Positions 49,892 to 59,806 are shown, counted from the stretch's first letter. The stretch is DNA of 64,000 bases from Pseudanabaenaceae cyanobacterium SKYG29 (GCA_025055675.1 JANWWT010000004.1:186001-250000); one strand, 5' to 3'. Notes: a model not told the origin generated them from the sequence alone. A program made the numbers and translations.

Positions 49892-50770
49892 GTCACAATC
49901 TGTTTTTGTTCCTATCCATTTTGTGTGGGGCAGCAGATTTTCTGGGGACTTGAACCAGGTTTTCTGCTGCTTTGCCGTTTGCAGTGTACGTTTAACTATC
50001 TCCTCGATCGCTTCCTCTCTGTCGATTTTCCCTGCCAGATACTGCCGCATTTCCCGATAGCCCAGGGTTTGCAGGAGGGGTAGGTGATCACCAAATTTAT
50101 GCTGAATGTAACGGATTTCTTCTAGCCAGCCCCGATCGAGCATTTTGACAACTCTTTGTCTAATGCGTTTTCGGTAGGTTTCGGTGTCGGGAGGCAGGAG
50201 ACCAATAGGGTAGATGGGGAAGGGCGGTGGATTTACCTGTCCTAGTTGGGAGGGTAACTGTCCGGTGGTGTAAAAAATTTCCAGAGCGCGGGTGAGCCGA
50301 AACCGATCGTGAGGGTGCAGTACTTGTGCCCGAGGGGGGTCAATCTGGTGCAGGAGTTGGTAAAGAAGAGCAGTATCCACCTGGTCTAGTTGCTGACGCA
50401 GTTGGGGTTGGGGGGGTACAGGGGGAATAGCAACACCGTGGGTAATCGATCGCAAATAAAAGCCAGAGCCACCGACGAGAATGGGTGTAATTCCCTGGTG
50501 GTGAAGTTCAGCAATGAGAGCGTAAGCCTGTTTTTGGTAATCAGCGATCGTTATGGGCTGGTCAGGGTCAGCAATATCAATCAGATAGTGAGGTATGTCC
50601 TGTCTTTCCTCTAGGGTTGGTTTGGCAGTGCCGATGTCAAAGTAGCGGTAGACCTGACGGGAATCAGCGTTGAGAATAGGGACATGGAGTGCGTGGGCTA
50701 ATTTGATGGCTAATTCTGTTTTACCCGTGGCAGTGGCACCAAAGATGACAATCAGTCCTGGTTCTTTCAT
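49856..50770 (-). CDS. miaA: tRNA dimethylallyltransferase
   Basis: Adds a dimethylallyl group to A37 of tRNAs reading UNN codons. 304 residues. ATP loop FGATATGKTE, NADSRQVYRYFDIGTAKP, LVGGSGFYLRS and RFRLTRALEI are intact. Its start overlaps the recQ stop by 4 nt (ATGA) and its end overlaps pilC by 36 nt on the opposite strand. Confidence 0.96.
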   Translation of the reverse strand: MKEPGLIVIFGATATGKTELAIKLAHALHVPILNADSRQVYRYFDIGTAKPTLEERQDIPHYLIDIADPDQPITIADYQKQAYALIAELHHQGITPILVGGSGFYLRSITHGVAIPPVPPQPQLRQQLDQVDTALLYQLLHQIDPPRAQVLHPHDRFRLTRALEIFYTTGQLPSQLGQVNPPPFPIYPIGLLPPDTETYRKRIRQRVVKMLDRGWLEEIRYIQHKFGDHLPLLQTLGYREMRQYLAGKIDREEAIEEIVKRTLQTAKQQKTWFKSPENLLPHTKWIGTKTDCDLLDLIHDLEDG

Positions 50771-52200
50771 TTTTTCTGGCGGAGACAGTTATCACAAATA
50801 CCACAACGCATAGTTCTCGCTTCTTCCACGAAACCAAACACTGACATCAAGAACGACCAGCGGCATCCTTTCGTAGTAATAAATTTTTGCATCTGCAGAG
50901 TGGCAGTCTCATCCACGTTGGGTAGGGAGCGAGTATCAGAGAGAATTTCATAGTGAAAGGGGTCGTGCCACACTAGCTTACCTGCTCTGTGCAGTAATCC
51001 CAAGGCAGCGGGGGCCTCTGGATCAATACGACTGACTTCTTCATAGGTACCTTGGCGAGGGAGCCTAGGTAAGAGTTGACGGGCTTTTTGGACAATCTTG
51101 CGTTGTTGATCAAGGAAAAATTGATAACGACTCCGATCGGTATTATCCAACAGTCCTGTTGGCTCACTGACTAACATCAAAGCCTGAGCTGCCTTGCCAT
51201 CTCTCCCGGCTCTCCCTACCTCTTGTACATATTCCGCGATCGTTAGGGGCGACTGAAAATGCAACACCCAGCGAGTTTTAGGGTTGTTTATACCCACACC
51301 AAAGGCGGATGTACAGACGACAAAAGTATAAATGCCGTCTAGCCATGCCTTCTCAATTTGTCTTCTTTCCCTAGGAATCATGCCGCCGTGGTAGTAGGCA
51401 CATTGCAAACCCTGTTCGTTAAACCAGGCTGCCAGTTCTTCACTATCTTTGCGTGTCCTCACATAGACCAGACCCACCTCCCCTTTTTGGGCACGAATAT
51501 ATTTGATCGCTCGGTCCCTTCTGCCCTGGGGACTCCAACTGATCTCCACATGCAGGGCTAGATGTTTGCGGTAGGGAGGAGTAAGAATAACATGGGGGTC
51601 TTGTAATTGTAGGCAAGATGATAGCTCAGACTGAACATCTGGGTCAGCCGTAGCCGTGAAAGCAGCAATAGGAATCCGAGGGTGTTCTTTCCCTTTTTGT
51701 TGTAACAAAGCCGGTCGTAGCGCTCCCAGTCTTCTGTAGGCAGGACGAAATGTGTCCCCCCACTGCACTAAACAGTGAGCTTCGTCTAGCATAATACCGG
51801 CGATTTTTAATTCGGGATGACACAACCTTTCCCACACAGGGGGTGAAAACAGGGTCTCAGGGGAAAGATAAAGTAATCGCCAATGGGAGAAGTTCCTTAA
51901 AACTTGCCACCGATCGTTTTTGGTCATATTGCTGTGGATAGTGGCAGCAGGCAAATTCCGTCTTTGTAAATCCTGCACTTGGTCTTCCATCAAAGCTACC
52001 AGAGGGGAAACGACCAACGTCAGACCAGACTGCAAAAGAGCAGGTAACTGAAAACAAATAGACTTACCCCCCCCTGTTGCCAAAATCACTAAACCATCCC
52101 GCTTTGTCAGTAGGTTAGCAATCACTTCCCCCTGGGGCGGCCGAAAATCTTCATACCCCCACACCTCTCGGAACCTAGCCCTAACCCGCTCCCACTCCAT
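50767..52200 (-). CDS. recQ: RecQ-family ATP-dependent DNA helicase
   Basis: 477 residues, shorter than E. coli RecQ. Helicase motifs: Q-motif FRPPQGEVI, Walker A ATGGGKSICFQLPA, DEAH box LDEAHCLVQWG, motif V GVGINNPKTR, motif VI QEVGRAGRDGKA. The C-terminal zinc site is reduced to a cysteine cluster, MRCGICDNCLRQK; no HRDC domain. It is the second gene of the minus-strand chain mraY-recQ-miaA; the start abuts the mraY stop. Confidence 0.93.
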   Translation of the reverse strand: MEWERVRARFREVWGYEDFRPPQGEVIANLLTKRDGLVILATGGGKSICFQLPALLQSGLTLVVSPLVALMEDQVQDLQRRNLPAATIHSNMTKNDRWQVLRNFSHWRLLYLSPETLFSPPVWERLCHPELKIAGIMLDEAHCLVQWGDTFRPAYRRLGALRPALLQQKGKEHPRIPIAAFTATADPDVQSELSSCLQLQDPHVILTPPYRKHLALHVEISWSPQGRRDRAIKYIRAQKGEVGLVYVRTRKDSEELAAWFNEQGLQCAYYHGGMIPRERRQIEKAWLDGIYTFVVCTSAFGVGINNPKTRWVLHFQSPLTIAEYVQEVGRAGRDGKAAQALMLVSEPTGLLDNTDRSRYQFFLDQQRKIVQKARQLLPRLPRQGTYEEVSRIDPEAPAALGLLHRAGKLVWHDPFHYEILSDTRSLPNVDETATLQMQKFITTKGCRWSFLMSVFGFVEEARTMRCGICDNCLRQKK

Positions 52201-53294
52201 TAGCCCCTATCGATCGTTTCAATCACCAAGGCTACAACTAACAGCAATAAACCAACGCCATAGAAAGTTGCTACCACCTGCAACTCACTCCAGCCACTCA
52301 GCTCCAGGTGATGATGAAAGGGAGCCATCTTAAACAGCCTTTTACCCACTCCCTCTGCATTTTTCGTCGCCTTGTAGTATGCCACCTGAAAAATTGTAGA
52401 TAGTGATTCCCAGACAAACAATAAACCAAGAATCAGCAAACCCCAGAGTTTGTCCCCTAAAATGGCCGCCGCTGCCAGTGCACCCCCCAACGCCAGAGAA
52501 CCTGTATCTCCCATAAATACCCGCGCTGGATTGTGATTGTGCCACAGAAAACCCAAGTAGGCAGCACTGATAGATAGACAAAAGACAGACAGGTCAGAGT
52601 GTTCAGGATACAGTAATAACGCCAGACCTAAAGAGGCAATTGCTCCTGTGCCCCCTGCCAAACCATCCAAACCATCGGTCAAATTAGTAGCATTACTGCT
52701 GCCTAGCAAGACGAACAGAGCCAACAACCAAAACGACAGGCCCAAAGATAAAGACCAGTCAAAAGGTAATCCAACTGTTGTGGACAACCCTTGCCCACCC
52801 GCCCACAAGCAGAACAGAACCGAGGCAATCCCCAGTAACCCCAACTTCATCCGTGGCGAAATACCCTTGTTAGACTTGTACCGTAAAATTAGCCAATCAT
52901 CCAACCAACCCACAAACATAAAAGCCAGAGTCAAGAGAGCAGCCCCTAGGACATCACTGGCAACCCCCGTCCAGAGGACAGGCACAAGCAGAGCGATCGG
53001 TACCACGAAAATTCCCCCCATCGTTGGTGTACCCGCTTTTGGCAAATGGCTTTGGGGCCCCTCTTCCCGTATCACTTGCCCCACTTTGAGTTGCCGCAGC
53101 CAGGGTAAGACGATCGTGCCGCTGCCTATCACCCCTACCAGACTCAACGCCCAGGGCAGCCAGAAACCCCAGCGGTTCTCTGGGGGCAGGAGAAATCCCT
53201 GCCCGACGACCACACCAGCCAAGACCACAAATAAAGACAGAGAAATAACTCTGCCTGTAAACAAGTTGGGTTTGTTAACTGTAGACTCTTCCAT
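52200..53294 (-). CDS. mraY: Phospho-N-acetylmuramoyl-pentapeptide transferase
   Basis: Makes lipid I in peptidoglycan synthesis at the plasma membrane. 364 residues with about ten hydrophobic segments; the hallmarks GTPTMGGI, FVGWLDDWLI, NLTDGLDGLAGG and VFMGDTGSLALGG are all present, then the HHH-type segment FKMAPFHHHLELSG. The Asp residues of DD and GDTG are the magnesium ligands. Coupled to recQ and 1 nt downstream of the DUF3134 gene. Confidence 0.96.
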   Translation of the reverse strand: MEESTVNKPNLFTGRVISLSLFVVLAGVVVGQGFLLPPENRWGFWLPWALSLVGVIGSGTIVLPWLRQLKVGQVIREEGPQSHLPKAGTPTMGGIFVVPIALLVPVLWTGVASDVLGAALLTLAFMFVGWLDDWLILRYKSNKGISPRMKLGLLGIASVLFCLWAGGQGLSTTVGLPFDWSLSLGLSFWLLALFVLLGSSNATNLTDGLDGLAGGTGAIASLGLALLLYPEHSDLSVFCLSISAAYLGFLWHNHNPARVFMGDTGSLALGGALAAAAILGDKLWGLLILGLLFVWESLSTIFQVAYYKATKNAEGVGKRLFKMAPFHHHLELSGWSELQVVATFYGVGLLLLVVALVIETIDRG

Positions 53295-53555
53295 TTACAG
53301 CAAGTCTTCCTCTTCTTCCCCTGTCAAATCAGATACCAAGTCTTCCTCTTCCTCATCATAGTAGCTGGTGTCATCGCCAATAATTTCATTCAACTCATCA
53401 ATATCTTCATCATAGATAACACTAATTTCTGGGGTACGAGCAGCAATACGCCCCGTCCTTTCCAGCCAATCTAGGATTGATTCCGTTTGGGGTTTGGGCA
53501 AAATACCAGCAGGACGATTACGGGGTTCTTCACGCAACGTAGGGTTGTAAATCAT
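53295..53555 (-). CDS. DUF3134 family protein
   Basis: 86 residues. Cyanobacteria-specific family; the start MIYNPTLREEPRNRPAGI and the middle ESILDWLERTGRI are diagnostic. The second half is almost entirely Asp/Glu (DELNEIIGDDTSYYDEEEEDL), so the protein is strongly acidic. Function unknown. First gene of the chain ahead of mraY, recQ and miaA. Confidence 0.88.
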   Translation of the reverse strand: MIYNPTLREEPRNRPAGILPKPQTESILDWLERTGRIAARTPEISVIYDEDIDELNEIIGDDTSYYDEEEEDLVSDLTGEEEEDLL

Positions 53556-53608
53556 AGCAATACATCACTTGCCAACACTCATTGCTATTATACTTGGCTG
53601 CCCGCTAT

Positions 53609-53637
53609 AAAAAAACTGCCCACCCACAGGCGGACAG
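53609..53637 (-). terminator. Rho-independent terminator of phoX
   Basis: Read on the minus strand: CTGTCCGCC pairs with GGTGGGCAG (two G-U) around a TGTG loop, followed by a run of seven T. It begins 25 nt after the phoX stop and lies ahead of the DUF3134 gene. Confidence 0.9.
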
Positions 53638-53661
53638 CGATCGAGTCCAGAGATTAACCGC

Positions 53662-56076
53662 TTAGCCCAAGAAAGAGCCGTTCGGATTAGTACTATTCTT
53701 ACGACGGATACCAATTACCGCCGGACGAGGTACATTGCCACCCTTGCGCGGCCAGGTGCTACCGCGAGTTACAGTACGAGTTTGGTTAAACACTACTCCA
53801 TTCAAATCCAACATGGGAATTGTGCGAGTGTAGGTCACTGGCGGGCTGTAGGGTTCATCTTCCCCAGGGTGTTGTACAGACAGAATGAAAGTATCCCCGA
53901 CAAAGAAGGGACCAGTACACTCAGACCGCGGTGGACCATAACCGAAGGGTACTAGCTGTCCTGCGTTGGGACCACTAACTGGGATGTAGAAGAAGAAGTT
54001 ATTGCCAAATACACCCGTAAAGGCAGAAACATCACCGACCGCATTGTGGTTGATTGTATTTTCACGGCGAGTGGCACCAGTAGCAAAGCCATTGTGGGTG
54101 GGAGTAGACATATCGGTCACACCCCAAATGTTGCCCTGGTCATCAAAGGCTAGGTTGTCCACATTGGCAAAACCAGCGCCAGCATAGGAGCCTGCTTCAC
54201 CACCTTGTTGGAAACGCTCCCAGCGGAAAGTCAAACCAGTACCATCTTCCGAATCTTCAATGATCTTGAAGAGAGCACCAGATTGCTGTTGTGCCCGCGG
54301 GTCTTCTGACAACTTAGCCACGTTAAAGATGCGGGAATCGGGGTAGCCATCACTACCAGGAGCACAATCGGTAAAAGCAATAAAGATTTCCCGTGGATTG
54401 CGAGGATTGATTTCCAAATCTTCAGGACGAGCAGTGGGAGTACCACCAGCCAAGTTACCAGCCAGGTGGGCATCTACCAGGATAGCTCCCAGTGTGGGAT
54501 AGAAATCCCGTAGACGCTTACCCAGATAGCCCGTAGGACCAGTGACAAAAGCCGCCTCCTCCGAAGCACCCCGCTCACAGATGAAAGAACCACCGTCTAC
54601 AGTCTGACCAGCAATACCAGCCCGACGGGGTAGGCGTGTACGCCCCAAGTTCAGGGTAGCGGTTTCGCTAAACAGACCAGAAGCAAAAGGTACGGCGGAC
54701 AACTCAGAAGGGCGGATGGGGTCAGTAGGAGTGTCTAAAGTAAGAGGAATCCAACGACCAGTACCATTCGGTTCAAAACGGGCAGTGAAGAGCGTACCAT
54801 CTTCTAACAGACGGCTGTTAGCTTTGTCCGTCGGATTGGTAACAGTGCCGCGGGAGACAAACTTGTACACACGACCACCACGGCGATCGCACCCCATGTA
54901 GGTCACCAGTCGCTTACCTGCTTCGGCGCGGACAGTAATGTTTTCCCAGCGGAAACGCCCCAGGGCAGTGTGCTTACGGGCACGGAAGTTGGGATCATTG
55001 GGGTCAACTTCTACTACCCAACCGTACTTTTCTCCCACCAGACCAAACAGGGTACCAGTAGCAGGGTTAGGCGTGAGGTTGAGATAACCCACTTGCGTAC
55101 CGTTGGGACGGACATCTTCCTGCACACCGTTGAAGAAGGGTGTACCAGCCTGGAAGTTTTCCTCGCAGCTCAACACCGTGCCCCAAGGTGTAACACCACC
55201 AGAGCAGTTGAAACCAGTACCAATGATACGGTTACCCAAACCGTCGGCATTTACCCCTTCAAATACATCACGCACAGCAGGGCCAGTACCAATCAAGAAG
55301 TTGTTGTCACCCTTCTGGTAGCTGCGGGGACCCCAGGAAGTGACGGTTCTGTATTGGTCAGTGCGCTCTGCGTTAATAGCTAGACCCGACAACAGGTGAT
55401 AGCGCCGGTTCTTGGGGTCATTGACAGGCTCAAATCTGCCGCTGGCATTGCGCCGAATGCGCACTACAGAGAAGCCTTGGTTGTAGCAAAATTCCCCTTG
55501 AATCAACAACTGATCTTCCCGCGGCAGAGCACTCAGGCTGGCAGCCCTAGGCAGACGGAAGCCTACTACTGGTTCAAAGGCATCAGGAAATTCAGGGGAG
55601 TTGAGGTCAGCACTGGTAGCAGGCGCTAGGGGGTGGAAGGGATAGCCAATATATTCATGATTAGTTACCAGCCAGCCGTCGACATTGCCGTTGATGGGAA
55701 TGTAGCCATTGAAGTCGGCATTGAAGCCCCAGTACTCTTCTGGGTTGGGAAATACCCGATCGCCCCAGGTCAAAATAGTGTAATACTCAAATTCAGGGGG
55801 AACAGTTACATCATCGAGGACAGTGTAGCTATCAAGTCTACCATCACTGGAGGGTTCGATCGTGCGCCCTTGTCCACCAAAACCTGTAGGCAGGAAGGAA
55901 GGAGTAGTACGATAAATAGGCAGGGGACTGGGTAGGCGTACAGGGGTAAGTTTCAAGCCGCTAACCGATTGGGCAGAGGCACCCAAAAATTGTTCACCCA
56001 CAACATCAGAGAGTACAGCAGTACCTACACCCACGCCAAAAAACGCGAGTAACTGCCTGCGGGATAAGTCGGACAT
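53662..56076 (-). CDS. phoX: Alkaline phosphatase PhoX (DUF839), Tat-exported
   Basis: Calcium/iron-dependent extracellular phosphatase. 804 residues. MSDLSRRQLLAFFG is a classic Tat signal and settles the start at 56076, supported by GAGGAAACTCC upstream. PhoX-type motifs include TNHEYIGYPF (metal region) near 140, NCSGGVTPWGTVLSCEENF near 300 and GEKYGWVVEVDP near 365. It has its own terminator. Together with phoD this gives two unrelated secreted phosphatases in one window. Confidence 0.94.
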   Translation of the reverse strand: MSDLSRRQLLAFFGVGVGTAVLSDVVGEQFLGASAQSVSGLKLTPVRLPSPLPIYRTTPSFLPTGFGGQGRTIEPSSDGRLDSYTVLDDVTVPPEFEYYTILTWGDRVFPNPEEYWGFNADFNGYIPINGNVDGWLVTNHEYIGYPFHPLAPATSADLNSPEFPDAFEPVVGFRLPRAASLSALPREDQLLIQGEFCYNQGFSVVRIRRNASGRFEPVNDPKNRRYHLLSGLAINAERTDQYRTVTSWGPRSYQKGDNNFLIGTGPAVRDVFEGVNADGLGNRIIGTGFNCSGGVTPWGTVLSCEENFQAGTPFFNGVQEDVRPNGTQVGYLNLTPNPATGTLFGLVGEKYGWVVEVDPNDPNFRARKHTALGRFRWENITVRAEAGKRLVTYMGCDRRGGRVYKFVSRGTVTNPTDKANSRLLEDGTLFTARFEPNGTGRWIPLTLDTPTDPIRPSELSAVPFASGLFSETATLNLGRTRLPRRAGIAGQTVDGGSFICERGASEEAAFVTGPTGYLGKRLRDFYPTLGAILVDAHLAGNLAGGTPTARPEDLEINPRNPREIFIAFTDCAPGSDGYPDSRIFNVAKLSEDPRAQQQSGALFKIIEDSEDGTGLTFRWERFQQGGEAGSYAGAGFANVDNLAFDDQGNIWGVTDMSTPTHNGFATGATRRENTINHNAVGDVSAFTGVFGNNFFFYIPVSGPNAGQLVPFGYGPPRSECTGPFFVGDTFILSVQHPGEDEPYSPPVTYTRTIPMLDLNGVVFNQTRTVTRGSTWPRKGGNVPRPAVIGIRRKNSTNPNGSFLG

Positions 56077-56216
56077 GGAGTTTCCTCTCAAACTAAAGTT
56101 GACAGTGTAAAAATTTTGTTAAGGGTATTGATGAATACAGCTACCTAAACTGGTCGAGCCTATACTCAACTCAGCCTCAGTACCTTAACTCAGTTACCTA
56201 TTAGGATAGACCCCGA

Positions 56217-56246
56217 AAGTTAAGCCTATGTAAAGGTTGAGTTAAC
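56217..56246 (-). promoter_or_regulatory. Possible Pho box upstream of phoX
   Basis: Minus strand, in order of transcription: GTTAACTC (56246-56239), CTTTACAT (56235-56228) and CTTAACTT (56224-56217), each separated by 3 bp. The third matches the consensus fully, the others at six or seven positions. It is about 140 bp from the phoX start and touches the kch stop codon, which is far for a class of activator sites, so the long leader needs an mRNA-start test. Confidence 0.4.
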
Positions 56247-57289
56247 TAGAGGTTATGTCCGCCAGGGCTTTGGAATTCCTTCATAATTAAGACTAGGTGG
56301 TCTTGGGGGTGCAAGCAGTAATCACAGTCAGGGTTGCAGAGGACTTCCCCTGTAGCAGTTTGAATACCAATGAGGGTACTGTTACGAGTGGCTTTCAAAA
56401 TGGGCATAGATTCTAAAACTGTTTTACCCACTAGTTCAGGAGGAACGGGAGTGATATAGGTATGATTGCCAATGGCGGGGGAGAGAAGTTCATTAAACAG
56501 TCTGCTGATGCCATGATTGAGGGCGGCTTGACAGATGAGCATGGCACTTAGGTCACTTCTAACGATGATTTCATCGGCGTTGGCGCGCTGGCAATGCTGT
56601 AGGTAGCGCTGATCGGAGAGTTCCACGATCGTATAGACATGCGGGTTCAAGCTTTCCACCGTCAGGGTAGAGAGAACAACTTTGGCATCTCTGGCTTCAG
56701 GGTCGAGGCGATCGTCGCCCAGGATAATGACAGTACTGGCTTGCTGGATGTTTGCCCTCTGCAGGGTTTCATCCGTCACTCCCCCCCGAATAAAGAAGAG
56801 ATTACGGTCTTCGATCGGTCGCCGTTCTGTATCGGAGATAAGGACAATGGGGGTATTTTTGGTGGCGGGGGTACTGCGGAATTGCAGGAGAATAGAACGG
56901 ACACGGTAGTTCCATTCACAAAAGATGATGTGATTTTCAAACTGGTAGGAGTTCATCCCCTGTTCTTCCTTGAGGCGACGATTGATAAGGGTGCTAGCCA
57001 CAATAGCGCTGATGGTAATACTAGCAGTTGTGAGCAACCCAATGCCCAAGATCATAATGACCACGGCAATTAAGCGACCTAGTAGAGTTTTGGGCGCTAG
57101 ATCGCCATAACCGACGGTTGTTAAAGTGACAATACTCCACCAGAGGGCATCGGGAAAAGTAAAACTAGGTTCTACCTCTGCCACAATGGCTGCGCTGAGC
57201 AGCACAATTATCGTAATTAGGAGCAAGACAAAGGAGAGGTTTTCTTTTTTGAGAATTTGCCCCGACAGCAGCTGTTCCTCTAAATTCAT
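56246..57289 (-). CDS. Potassium channel with RCK/TrkA-N domain
   Basis: 347 residues. Two membrane helices flank the pore loop with the selectivity filter TVGYGD at 58-63. From about 115 a cytoplasmic RCK domain follows (ENHIIFCEWNYR, IILGDDRLDPEARD, VELSDQRYL), then a TrkA-C-like part (VGKTVLESMPIL). The canonical Gly-rich NAD loop of TrkA-N is altered (HIIFCEWN), so nucleotide binding is uncertain. It is upstream of phoX on the same strand, separated by 169 nt. Confidence 0.9.
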   Translation of the reverse strand: MNLEEQLLSGQILKKENLSFVLLLITIIVLLSAAIVAEVEPSFTFPDALWWSIVTLTTVGYGDLAPKTLLGRLIAVVIMILGIGLLTTASITISAIVASTLINRRLKEEQGMNSYQFENHIIFCEWNYRVRSILLQFRSTPATKNTPIVLISDTERRPIEDRNLFFIRGGVTDETLQRANIQQASTVIILGDDRLDPEARDAKVVLSTLTVESLNPHVYTIVELSDQRYLQHCQRANADEIIVRSDLSAMLICQAALNHGISRLFNELLSPAIGNHTYITPVPPELVGKTVLESMPILKATRNSTLIGIQTATGEVLCNPDCDYCLHPQDHLVLIMKEFQSPGGHNL

Positions 57290-57353
57290 GCTCCCTGTGT
57301 CTCTCCCTAGCTCAGTTTAAGGCTATCATTAAACAAATCGTCAAGAATCCCTG

Positions 57354-58700
57354 ATGGTACGCCCTCTAGTTATTGTGTTGGATGATGACCCCACAGGTTG
57401 CCAAACTGTCCACAGTTGCCTATTACTGACCCAGTGGGATAAAGAAACCCTCAGACTGGGTGTCAAGGATAACTCCCCTCTATTTTTTGTCTTGACCAAT
57501 ACGCGGGCAGTGCCCCCCGATCGGGCGGCTGCTATCACCAGGTCGGTCTGTCAAAACTTGCGGGAGGTGCTGCGGGAAGAGGGAGTAGAGCGGTTTCTAA
57601 TTGTCAGCCGATCGGATTCCACCTTGCGGGGACATTACCCCATTGAAACGGATGTGATAGCAGCGGAGTTGGGAACCTTTGATGCCCATTTCTTAGTACC
57701 TGCCTTTTTTGAGGGGGGGAGATTTACAGAAAATAGTGTGCACTACCTGATGGTTGACGGTGTACCTACACCTACCCATTTGACGGAGTTTGCCAAGGAT
57801 TCAGTGTTTGGTTATTCCACCAGCTATTTACCTGCCTACGTGGAGGAAAAGACTAAAGGACGCATCAAGGCGGAACAGGTGGTGCGGTTTTTGTTAGAGG
57901 ATGTGCGAGCGGGGTTGCAGGACAAACTACGACAACTGCAAGGGAATGTTTGTGTGGTAGTAGATGCCAAGGAACAAAGTGACCTCGATCGGTTTGCCCA
58001 GGATGTTTTGACTGTCAGTGCAGAAGGCAAGCGCTTTTTGTTTCGGAGTGCCGCTAGTTTGCTGACGGCTTTGGCGCAGTTACCCCCCCAACCTATTGCC
58101 CCAGAGGAGATGGGAAGGCATGTCAATAGCACGGGAGTGATACTAGTGGGTTCTCACGTCAAAAAGACGACGACCCAATTGGCAGCTCTCCTGGAGTTGA
58201 ACTCAGTGCAACCAATTCCAGTACAAGTGGAACGTCTTTTACACAATGAATTTGCCTCATTGCAGCAGGAAGTTTTGGAAAAAGTACAAACCAGCCTACA
58301 GCAAGGCTTGACACCTGTTATCTTCACCAGTCGGCAAGAAATTACCTTTACTGACTTAGCAGCAAGACTAGCTTTTGGGGAAAGAGTGTCAGATTTACTG
58401 ATGGCGATTGTGGCTAACTTGCCCCCTGGCATTGGCTTTCTTATCAGTAAGGGCGGCATCACTTCCAACGATGTTTTGAGCAAGGGTCTGGCTTTGCGGG
58501 CAGTGCGTCTACTGGGGCAAATTCTACCTGGGGTGTCAGTGGTGCGCACAGATTCCCACCATCCCCGCTTCCCGAACTTACCTGTAGTGCTCTTCCCTGG
58601 CAATGTGGGCGATCGGGACAGTCTGGTCACCGTCTATCAACGTCTCAGTGGTCGCTCAGACCCTCCCAACTCGCAAGATCGGGAAACACCTGGGCAATGA
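57354..58700 (+). CDS. Four-carbon acid sugar kinase family (DUF1537)
   Basis: 448 residues. N-terminal DUF1537 domain with LDDDPTGCQTVH and SRSDSTLRGHYPIETD; C-terminal nucleotide-binding domain with SHVKKTTTQLAALLE and FLISKGGITSNDVL, then LFPGNVGDRDSL. Members such as OtnK phosphorylate 3-oxo- or erythronate-type acid sugars; the substrate here is open. It is a lone plus-strand gene whose 3' end overlaps ald by 56 nt. Confidence 0.86.
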   Translation: MVRPLVIVLDDDPTGCQTVHSCLLLTQWDKETLRLGVKDNSPLFFVLTNTRAVPPDRAAAITRSVCQNLREVLREEGVERFLIVSRSDSTLRGHYPIETDVIAAELGTFDAHFLVPAFFEGGRFTENSVHYLMVDGVPTPTHLTEFAKDSVFGYSTSYLPAYVEEKTKGRIKAEQVVRFLLEDVRAGLQDKLRQLQGNVCVVVDAKEQSDLDRFAQDVLTVSAEGKRFLFRSAASLLTALAQLPPQPIAPEEMGRHVNSTGVILVGSHVKKTTTQLAALLELNSVQPIPVQVERLLHNEFASLQQEVLEKVQTSLQQGLTPVIFTSRQEITFTDLAARLAFGERVSDLLMAIVANLPPGIGFLISKGGITSNDVLSKGLALRAVRLLGQILPGVSVVRTDSHHPRFPNLPVVLFPGNVGDRDSLVTVYQRLSGRSDPPNSQDRETPGQ

Positions 58701-59751
58701 CAGGATGGACAATCTTTTTCTGATAGATGTTTAACCCCCGTTTGAGGATGGGATAACGATCGAGGTAGTCTAACCCTTCTGCCAACTGCAGAACATAGGG
58801 AAGGGTGGCATTGACAAGGGCTTGGGTTGCTGTCCAGGGTACCGCCCCCGGCATATTGGGTACACCGTAGTGTAAAACCCCCTCTTCTACATAGGTAGGC
58901 TGACTGTGACTCGTCGGTCTAACTGTGGCAATACAGCCCCCTTGGTCTACTGCCACATCGACAATCACTGCCCCTGGCTGCATTTGCCTGACTAATTCCC
59001 GGGACACCAAAACTGGCGCTCTCTGCCCTGGCACTAGCACCGCCCCAATTACCAAATCCGCCGCGGGAATGACTTCACTGATCGTGCTGGGATTGCTGTA
59101 CAACAATTCCACCCGCGCACCAAACAGCTGGGATAGTTCGTTGAGCCGATCGATACTGATGTCCAGAATTTGCACCCTTGCCCCCAAACCCACCGCTATC
59201 TTGGCCGCTTCCGTGCCGACTGTCCCCCCACCCAAAATGACCACCCGTCCGGGTCTCACTCCTGGAATGCCACCCAACAGTAGTCCCATACCCCCCTGCT
59301 GCTTAGTGAGGAGGTGACTGCCAAACTGGGTTGCCAACCGTCCCGCAATCATACTCATTGGCGTTAGGAGCGGTAGTTGCCCGTTGTCTAACTGCACCGT
59401 CTCGTAGGCAAAGGCACTACAGCCACTCTCCAGTAAAGCGACCGTTAACTCCCGACTCGCTGCCAGATGCAGGTAGGTAAAGAGAATCAGGCGATCATGC
59501 AACCACTTGTATTCCTGGGGCAGGGGTTCCTTTACCTTCAAGACTAACTCCTGGGCAAAGATTTCCTCGGGTGTCGTAGCAATTGCTGCCCCCTGTCTTT
59601 GGTAATCCTGGTCACTAAAACCAGCCCCTGCCCCCGCCCCCCTCTCGATCGTGACCTGGTGCCCCTTAGCTACTAGCTGTCCCACTGCCCCTGGGGTGAG
59701 TGCCACTCTAAATTCTTGGTCTTTAATTTCCTTGGGGACACCGATTCTCAT
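58645..59751 (-). CDS. ald: Alanine dehydrogenase
   Basis: Reversible NAD-dependent deamination of alanine to pyruvate. 368 residues, standard. PKEIKDQEFRVALTP, the catalytic region KVKEPLPQEY with Lys, FTYLHLAA with His, and the NAD fold VVILGGGTVGTEAA are intact. Its end overlaps the DUF1537 gene by 56 nt, and a 15-bp palindrome lies about 56 bp upstream. Confidence 0.95.
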   Translation of the reverse strand: MRIGVPKEIKDQEFRVALTPGAVGQLVAKGHQVTIERGAGAGAGFSDQDYQRQGAAIATTPEEIFAQELVLKVKEPLPQEYKWLHDRLILFTYLHLAASRELTVALLESGCSAFAYETVQLDNGQLPLLTPMSMIAGRLATQFGSHLLTKQQGGMGLLLGGIPGVRPGRVVILGGGTVGTEAAKIAVGLGARVQILDISIDRLNELSQLFGARVELLYSNPSTISEVIPAADLVIGAVLVPGQRAPVLVSRELVRQMQPGAVIVDVAVDQGGCIATVRPTSHSQPTYVEEGVLHYGVPNMPGAVPWTATQALVNATLPYVLQLAEGLDYLDRYPILKRGLNIYQKKIVHPVIAQVFPDLASWEGLSDH

Positions 59752-59806
59752 ACGGTCAACGGGTAAGTAATTCTAGTGCTCTCTATTATCATGCTACTGC
59801 CGATCA

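Noticed and set aside
52648-53361. 237-codon plus-strand frame opposite mraY
   Set aside because: Pro/Lys/Thr-rich antisense shadow of a membrane protein gene; no homology features.
58154-58630. 158-codon minus-strand frame inside the DUF1537 gene
   Set aside because: Shadow frame within a conserved enzyme gene.
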